From the NCBI GenBank assembly GCA_964435775.1, contig CAYTAP010000132.1:1-10009 (forward strand): a stretch of DNA of 10,009 nt, in the 5' to 3' direction. Below are positions 6,670 to 10,009 of the stretch, in pieces. The translations under genes were made by a program, and so were the position numbers. Position 1 is the first letter of the stretch. The number at the start of each line of letters is the position of its first letter. Source of the stretch: CAYTAP01 sp964435775 (GTDB lineage: Bacteria > Planctomycetota > Phycisphaerae > Tepidisphaerales > Tepidisphaeraceae). Under the pieces are notes generated by a model. That model had not been told where the DNA came from. It made no database searches and worked only from the letters and a program-made list of their open reading frames with translations.

Positions 6670-6930
6670 TTACTTCTGATAATACTCGGCGTTCTTCTCG
6701 ATGAACTCCGACCATTCGGCCGGGAGGTCTTCCTGGGGGAAAATCGCCTGCACCGGGCATTCATCCACGCACAGCCCGCAATCGATGCAGGTGTCGGGGT
6801 CAATGTAAAGCTGCAATGCCGAGTCGAAGTTGGATTCCTCCTTCGTCGGGTGAATGCAGTCCACGGGGCATACCGTCACGCAGGAAGCGTCCTTGGTGCC
6901 AATGCAGGGTTGAGCAATAATGTGCGCCAT
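6670..6930 (-). CDS. fdxA: Seven-iron-type ferredoxin ([3Fe-4S][4Fe-4S])
   Basis: An 86-residue cytoplasmic electron carrier. The ATG at 6930 (MAHIIAQPCIGTKDASC) is chosen for its GAGGAG 10 nt upstream and because homologues begin the same way; the frame extends to 6990 only through promoter sequence. The cluster motifs are PC-x7-C-x3-C-P followed by DC (Cys 9, 17, 21, 25), then C-IDCGLCVDE-C-P. The spacing C-x7-C-x3-C is that of Bacillus/Thermus-type ferredoxins carrying one [3Fe-4S] and one [4Fe-4S] cluster. The tail PAEWSEFIEKNAEYYQK also matches that group. The redox partner cannot be told from the window. It has its own promoter and lies 141 bp after gpmI, so it need not be co-transcribed with it. 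The symbol rests on family resemblance only. Confidence 0.92.
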   Translation of the reverse strand: MAHIIAQPCIGTKDASCVTVCPVDCIHPTKEESNFDSALQLYIDPDTCIDCGLCVDECPVQAIFPQEDLPAEWSEFIEKNAEYYQK

Positions 6931-6946
6931 ACGACCAAATCTCCTC

Positions 6947-6962
6947 GGCTCATTCATGAGCC
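6947..6962. promoter_or_regulatory. Palindrome in the ferredoxin leader, possible operator
   Basis: GGCTCAT-TC-ATGAGCC is a perfect 7-bp inverted repeat lying between the ferredoxin -10 and its Shine-Dalgarno, just after the expected start of transcription. It could be a repressor site or a leader hairpin; I do not recognise a known regulator's motif. Confidence 0.45.
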
Positions 6963-6973
6963 TGTGTCGGCGG

Positions 6974-7001
6974 ATTATAGGGGCGATCAATCCGGTGGCA
7001 A
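6974..7001 (-). promoter_or_regulatory. Promoter of the ferredoxin gene
   Basis: On the minus strand TTGCCA (6996-7001, 5 of 6) is followed after 16 bp by a perfect TATAAT (6974-6979). Transcription would begin near 6967, about 37 nt before the ATG. It is the best sigma-70-like promoter in the window. Confidence 0.75.
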
Positions 7002-7071
7002 GAAACCTTTCAACGATCCATCACGCCCGCAGCCATCCGCCGCTTATCCCATTCTCTTAACCGTTCATCGG

Positions 7072-8655
7072 TCAAGGTTCAATCAAAGTTGCACCCGTCA
7101 TTTCCCTGGGCACGGCAAGGTTCATCATCGCCAGCAGCGTCGGGGCCACGTCCGCCAGCTTCCCCCCCTCCCGAAGCCGCTTCCCCTTGAAGCGAGAATC
7201 CGCGACGATCAGTTCCACATCATACGTCGTGTGCGCGGTGTGCGGGCCTCCGGTGGCCGGATCAATCATCTGTTCGCAATTGCCATGGTCGGCCGTCACG
7301 ATCGCGCTGCCCCCCTGCCGGTCCAGCGCCTCCATGATCCGTCCCACGCACACATCGACATGCTCCACCGCATTGACCGCCGCCGCGAGCACGCCGGTGT
7401 GCCCCACCATGTCGCCATTGGCGAAGTTGACGACGATCAAATCATAAAGATTGGAGTTGATCCGCTTGACCACCTCATCGCAGATGCCATAGGCGCTCAT
7501 CTCCGGCTTCTGGTCATATGTGCTCACCTGCGGACTCGGAAGCATCGCGCGATCCTCGCCGGGGAAGGGGTCCTCGCGGTAGTCGTTGAAGAAAAACGTC
7601 ACATGCGGGAACTTCTCCGTCTCGGCGCAGCGAAACTGCTTCAATCCTTTCGCCGATACGAGGTCTCCCAAAATATTCGCCATCTTCGGCGGCTTGGGAT
7701 ACGCCACATGAACCGGCAGCCCTTGTTCATACGCCGTCATGGTGAGGAAATGGAGCGACCGCTTCCTCCCGCGATCAAACCCGGTGAACTCATCGAGCAC
7801 AAACGCCTTGGTCAGTTCCCTTGGGCGATCGCCTCGATAGTTGTAAAAGATGACCGCGTCCCCATCGTTCACGACGGCCAGCGGCGTGTGTCCGCCGCCG
7901 GTGATGATGCTCGGCGTCACAAACTCATCGCCGGACATGTTCGATTCGGTTGGGTTGTCATAATAATACTGGACCGCATCAACCGCCGTCGCGAACTTCG
8001 GACCTTCCCCCATCGCAATCGCGCGATACGCCTTCTCCACCCTCGGCCAGCGGTTGTCCCGATCCATCGCGTAATACCGCCCCGACACCGTGGCGATCCG
8101 ACCGACGCCGATCTCCTTCATTTTCGCTTCGATCTGCTTCACGTAGCCTGCGCCGGAGTTGGGCGAGGTGTCGCGTCCATCCGTGAAGGCGTGAAGAAAC
8201 ACGCGCTCGAGCCCATGCGCCTTCGCCAGCGCCAGACAGCCATACAAATGTTCGAGCAACCCGTGCACGCCGGCGTCGGAGACGATGCCGAACAGGTGAA
8301 GCGACGTTCGATGCCTTGCCGCGTGCGTCACCGCCTTGACCAGTTCCGCGTTGTGGAGGAACTCGCCGGAGCGAATCTGCTTGGTGATCCGCACCGATTC
8401 CTGATCGACGATCCTTCCCGCGCCAAGGTTTTGATGACCCACTTCCGAGTTGCCCATCGTTCCCTCGGGCAGTCCCACTTCGAATCCGCTCGTGTGAATG
8501 AGCGTGCTGGGGTACTCCGCCATCAGCCGATCGGCGACCGGATGCTTCGCGAGATGCACCGCGTTGGCGCTGTTCCATTTTGGAAATGGATTCTTCCCCC
8601 AACCATCACGAACGATCAAGACAACAGGGCGTTTGGCATTGCCGGCGGCGGACAT
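7072..8655 (-). CDS. gpmI: 2,3-bisphosphoglycerate-independent phosphoglycerate mutase
   Basis: A 527-residue cytoplasmic enzyme interconverting 3- and 2-phosphoglycerate in glycolysis and gluconeogenesis through a phosphoserine intermediate and two Mn ions. It is slightly longer than the usual 510-515. The ATG at 8655 has AAAGG 6 nt upstream. The catalytic Ser70 lies in MGNSEVGHQNLGAGR. Metal ligands expected from the Bacillus enzyme are all present: Asp17 (RDGWG), Asp415 and His419 (NGDMVGHTG), Asp456 and His457 (TADHGN), His475 (AHTTY). Substrate-binding blocks FTDGRDTSP and GRYYAMDRDNRW (192-203) are intact. It is transcribed away from the microprotein locus and stands as a single gene, with a possible promoter at 8686-8713. 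The assignment is very secure. Confidence 0.97.
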   Translation of the reverse strand: MSAAGNAKRPVVLIVRDGWGKNPFPKWNSANAVHLAKHPVADRLMAEYPSTLIHTSGFEVGLPEGTMGNSEVGHQNLGAGRIVDQESVRITKQIRSGEFLHNAELVKAVTHAARHRTSLHLFGIVSDAGVHGLLEHLYGCLALAKAHGLERVFLHAFTDGRDTSPNSGAGYVKQIEAKMKEIGVGRIATVSGRYYAMDRDNRWPRVEKAYRAIAMGEGPKFATAVDAVQYYYDNPTESNMSGDEFVTPSIITGGGHTPLAVVNDGDAVIFYNYRGDRPRELTKAFVLDEFTGFDRGRKRSLHFLTMTAYEQGLPVHVAYPKPPKMANILGDLVSAKGLKQFRCAETEKFPHVTFFFNDYREDPFPGEDRAMLPSPQVSTYDQKPEMSAYGICDEVVKRINSNLYDLIVVNFANGDMVGHTGVLAAAVNAVEHVDVCVGRIMEALDRQGGSAIVTADHGNCEQMIDPATGGPHTAHTTYDVELIVADSRFKGKRLREGGKLADVAPTLLAMMNLAVPREMTGATLIEP

Positions 8656-8685
8656 TCGGATCCTTTCAGTAAATCGTCTGACATC

Positions 8686-8713
8686 ATCTTACGCGCGCCA
8701 TCGGGCATCACAA
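8686..8713 (-). promoter_or_regulatory. Possible gpmI promoter
   Basis: On the minus strand TTGTGA (8708-8713) and TAAGAT (8686-8691), each 4 of 6 to consensus, are 16 bp apart. Transcription would start about 25 nt before the gpmI ATG. The strength is only moderate. Confidence 0.4.
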
Positions 8714-8746
8714 AGCAGCGCGACGCGCCTCGTTCAACATCATCAC

Positions 8747-8791
8747 GCGCCGTCGCGCGGCGCTGGCGCGCGATTCGTCGCGCGCGTTTTT
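8747..8791 (+). terminator. Tandem GC hairpins with UUCG loop and T run, plus strand
   Basis: Hairpin 1 is GCGCCG-TCGCG-CGGCGC (8747-8763). Hairpin 2 is GCGCGCGA-TTCG-TCGCGCGC (8766-8785), then G and TTTTT (8787-8791). Hairpin 2 has intrinsic-terminator form on the plus strand. No plus-strand gene lies upstream, so it may stop antisense transcripts from gpmI or end a small unrecognised RNA. Confidence 0.5.
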
Positions 8792-8835
8792 ATTTGAGAG
8801 TCAAGAACAAAATGTGCGATGTAAACAAAAATACA

Positions 8836-8864
8836 TTGACTCGCGTCATGAATGATTTTACTTT
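8836..8864 (+). promoter_or_regulatory. Possible promoter of the microprotein gene
   Basis: TTGACT (8836-8841, 5 of 6) with a 17-bp spacer and TACTTT (8859-8864, 3 of 6). The surrounding 8787-8875 segment is markedly AT-rich against its GC-rich neighbours, as promoter regions often are. The -10 is weak. Confidence 0.45.
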
Positions 8865-8875
8865 TGATGAATAGG

Positions 8876-8886
8876 AAAGGAGGTGA
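8876..8886 (+). promoter_or_regulatory. Near-perfect extended Shine-Dalgarno
   Basis: AAAGGAGGTGA matches 10 of 11 positions of the ideal anti-16S complement. Its GGAGG core ends 10 nt before the ATG at 8894. It is the strongest ribosome binding site in the window and is the main reason to believe the very short frame behind it is translated. Confidence 0.85.
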
Positions 8887-8893
8887 ACGCGCC

Positions 8894-8968
8894 ATGGCAG
8901 TGAAGAAAGCCGCTAAGAAGTCGTCCAAGAAGACGACCAAGAAGACGACCAAGAAGTCGAAGAAGTAA
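8894..8968 (+). CDS. 24-residue lysine-rich microprotein
   Basis: The frame reads M-A-V, then KKAA, KKSS, KKTT, KKTT, KKS, KK and a TAA stop. Twelve of 24 residues are Lys, seven are Ser or Thr, and there are no acidic or aromatic residues. The KK-x-x period is encoded by 12-nt near-repeats (8915-8926, 8927-8938, 8939-8950). The composition resembles a fragment of bacterial histone-H1-like Lys-rich tails, so nucleic-acid binding or neutralising polyanions is a plausible guess. I know of no named family of this length. It has its own promoter candidate, a near-ideal Shine-Dalgarno and a strong terminator 115 bp downstream, so it forms a separate transcription unit divergent from gpmI. The chance that the frame is incidental to a small RNA is real but lowered by the Shine-Dalgarno. 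Antisense frames here are shadows. Confidence 0.7.
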   Translation: MAVKKAAKKSSKKTTKKTTKKSKK

Positions 8969-8981
8969 CTTCGACGCGATT

Positions 8982-9073
8982 GCCGCGGACGTGGCTCCCC
9001 AGCGACCGCGGCCATCCAACGGTCAAACAACCAACATCCTCTTTTCGTTTTGGGCCTGGCTCCAAATTAGGCC
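8982..9073 (+). other. Structured 3' region of the microprotein transcript
   Basis: Between the stop and the terminator are two further stems: GCCGCGG (8982-8988) with CCGCGGC (9006-9012), and GGCCT (9053-9057) with AGGCC (9069-9073). No second reading frame of note is present. A structured 3' region is compatible with a dual-function coding and regulatory RNA. Confidence 0.4.
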
Positions 9074-9083
9074 ACAGAACACG

Positions 9084-9123
9084 AAAGAAACCTTCCCTGC
9101 CACGGTGGAAGGTTTCTTTTTTT
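9084..9123 (+). terminator. Strong intrinsic terminator of the microprotein unit
   Basis: AAAGAAACCTTCC (9084-9096) pairs perfectly with GGAAGGTTTCTTT (9107-9119) around a 10-nt loop, and the T run continues to 9123 (seven T from 9117). Because the arm begins with AAA it may also work weakly in the other direction, but no minus-strand gene ends here. Confidence 0.9.
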
Positions 9124-9198
9124 ATACACCGTGCCCCGCTCCTCTCCTCCTGACGCCGCTGAACGAACTCGATTCACTGCGGAGACGCGGAGAAGACG

Positions 9199-9283
9199 GC
9201 AGAAGGCAGAAGGCAGTGAAGGCCCGAACCTTAACCCTCTTCTCTTCGTTCATCCTTCAACCTTCATCCTTCATCCTTCCCCC
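9199..9283. repeat. Two short 7-nt tandem repeats upstream of parA
   Basis: GCAGAAG occurs twice plus a partial third copy (9199-9216). TTCATCC occurs as four tandem units (9249-9276, the second TTCAACC), with a degenerate fifth to 9283. Translated, the second gives phrases like SSFILHPSSFIL, a spurious-frame pattern I recall from repeat-rich bacterial genomes. The rest of the 9124-9345 gap holds no gene and no clear promoter. Confidence 0.65.
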
Positions 9284-9345
9284 ATGCCACTCCGCTTGTG
9301 TGGTCCCTCGAAATCCCCACAATTCAACCGCACACGGGAGCACGC

Positions 9346-10009
9346 ATGCGCACCATCGCCCTGATGAACCAAAAGGGAGGCGTCGGCAAGACGACCACCA
9401 CCGTCAACCTCGGCGCGGCGCTGGCCGAGCTTGGGCAGCGGGTCTGCCTGATCGATCTCGATCCCCAGGCGCACCTGACGATCAACTACGGCATCGAACC
9501 GGCCGACGAGGTTACGAGCCTCTACGATGTTCTCGTCGATGAGCGCAGCATCCTCGAAGCCATCCACCGCGCCGCCTACAACATCGCGCTGGTCCCCAGC
9601 AACATCGACCTGGCGGCCGCCGAAATCGAAATGGTCTCCATCATCGGACGCGAAACGCTGCTCAAGCGCCGCATCGCCTCCGCTCTCGCCGCCGCCCCCG
9701 AGACGTTCGACTTCGATTTCATCCTCCTCGATTGCCCCCCCTCGCTCGGATTGCTGACGGTCAACGCCCTGGCCGCCGCAGAGGAAGTGATCATTCCAAT
9801 GCAGGCGCATTTCCTGGCGCTTCAAGGCGTCGCCAAGCTGCTTGAAACCGTGCAACTGGTCAGCAAACGGATGAACCCACAGCTTCAAGTCAGCGGCATC
9901 GTGCTGACGATGCACGATTCGCAGACCAAGCTAAGCAACGAGGTCGTCGCGGAACTGGAGGGGTTCATCAAGTCGGCCAGCGGCAAGCATCTCCCCTGGT
10001 CCAACGCGC
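9346..10009 (+). CDS. parA: ParA/Soj-family partitioning ATPase (5' part)
   Basis: The first 221 codons of a ParA/MinD-superfamily ATPase, cut by the window edge; Soj-type proteins are usually about 250-270 residues. The ATG at 9346 has GGGAG 5 nt upstream. The deviant Walker A KGGVGKTTT starts at Lys10, with the signature Lys10 and catalytic Lys15. The A' motif is LIDLDPQAHLT (35-45), and Walker B is FILLDCPPS. Such proteins dimerise on ATP, coat the nucleoid and move ParB-bound DNA during segregation; a parB partner would be expected just beyond the window. DPQAHLT in place of the common DPQGNAT is a variant I associate with planctomycetes. It is not clear whether it is chromosomal or from an integrated replicon. 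There is no strong promoter in the 220-bp gap before it. Confidence 0.92.
   Translation, partial: MRTIALMNQKGGVGKTTTTVNLGAALAELGQRVCLIDLDPQAHLTINYGIEPADEVTSLYDVLVDERSILEAIHRAAYNIALVPSNIDLAAAEIEMVSIIGRETLLKRRIASALAAAPETFDFDFILLDCPPSLGLLTVNALAAAEEVIIPMQAHFLALQGVAKLLETVQLVSKRMNPQLQVSGIVLTMHDSQTKLSNEVVAELEGFIKSASGKHLPWSNA

Noticed and set aside
6850..8874. 674-codon plus-strand open frame opposite gpmI
   Set aside because: It is the antisense shadow of a fully conserved gpmI. Its Arg/His-rich translation has no recognisable domain, and it crosses the hairpins and promoter of the microprotein unit.
8848..8874. Acidic octapeptide frame (MNDFTFDE) just before the microprotein, as a leader peptide
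   Set aside because: It overlaps the promoter candidate, has no Shine-Dalgarno, and would start upstream of the predicted transcript.
8743..9030. 95-codon minus-strand frame opposite the microprotein (FFDFLVVFLVVFL)
   Set aside because: The hydrophobic stretch is simply the complement of the AAG/ACC repeats; there is no ribosome site, and the terminator and Shine-Dalgarno support the plus strand.
9124..9345. Chromosomal replication origin next to parA
   Set aside because: parA often lies near oriC, but I found no cluster of TTATCCACA-type DnaA boxes here, and the segment is explained by short tandem repeats.

Overview
The window is GC-rich bacterial DNA. Most genes lie on the minus strand; a short plus-strand block occupies the right end. 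No rRNA, tRNA, CRISPR array or transposase is visible. Several traits suggest a member of the Planctomycetota (an inference, about 70% confident): a ParA with a DPQAHLT motif, a long poly-Asp-tailed protein, an exported glycosidase of the DUF1680/GH127 type, and intergenic DNA full of simple inverted and tandem repeats.

Left block, minus strand. A secreted GH127-like glycoside hydrolase (86-2233) is preceded by a gene for a strongly acidic protein (2336-2743). A hairpin terminator candidate separates them. Next is a 326-bp gene-free stretch with an AT-rich inverted repeat.

Central metal block, minus strand. A Cu(I) P1B-type ATPase, CopA (3070-5448), lies downstream of a CsoR-family repressor (5684-5974). 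In front of csoR is a textbook CsoR-type operator, ATACCC-TAT-GGGGGTAT, which exactly fills the spacer between -35 and -10 candidates. An intrinsic terminator just upstream insulates this promoter. Copper entering the cell should release CsoR and switch on csoR and, by read-through, copA. The csoR-copA gap holds a large GC-rich inverted repeat. Upstream lie a 111-bp nested inverted repeat, a small exported protein with a Cys-rich YHS/TRASH-like metal-binding domain (6286-6579), and a seven-iron-type ferredoxin (6670-6930) with its own strong promoter.

Right block. A phosphoglycerate mutase gene, gpmI (7072-8655, minus), is divergent from a tiny self-contained transcription unit on the plus strand. 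That unit has a promoter candidate, a near-perfect Shine-Dalgarno, a 24-codon reading frame that is half lysine (8894-8968), a structured 3' region and a strong intrinsic terminator (9084-9123). After a repeat-bearing gap, a parA-type ATPase gene begins at 9346 and runs off the right edge.

The most novel-looking element is the lysine-rich microprotein locus. The acidic-tailed protein and the three unrelated inverted-repeat families between the genes come next. The copper circuit is a known type but is unusually legible here.
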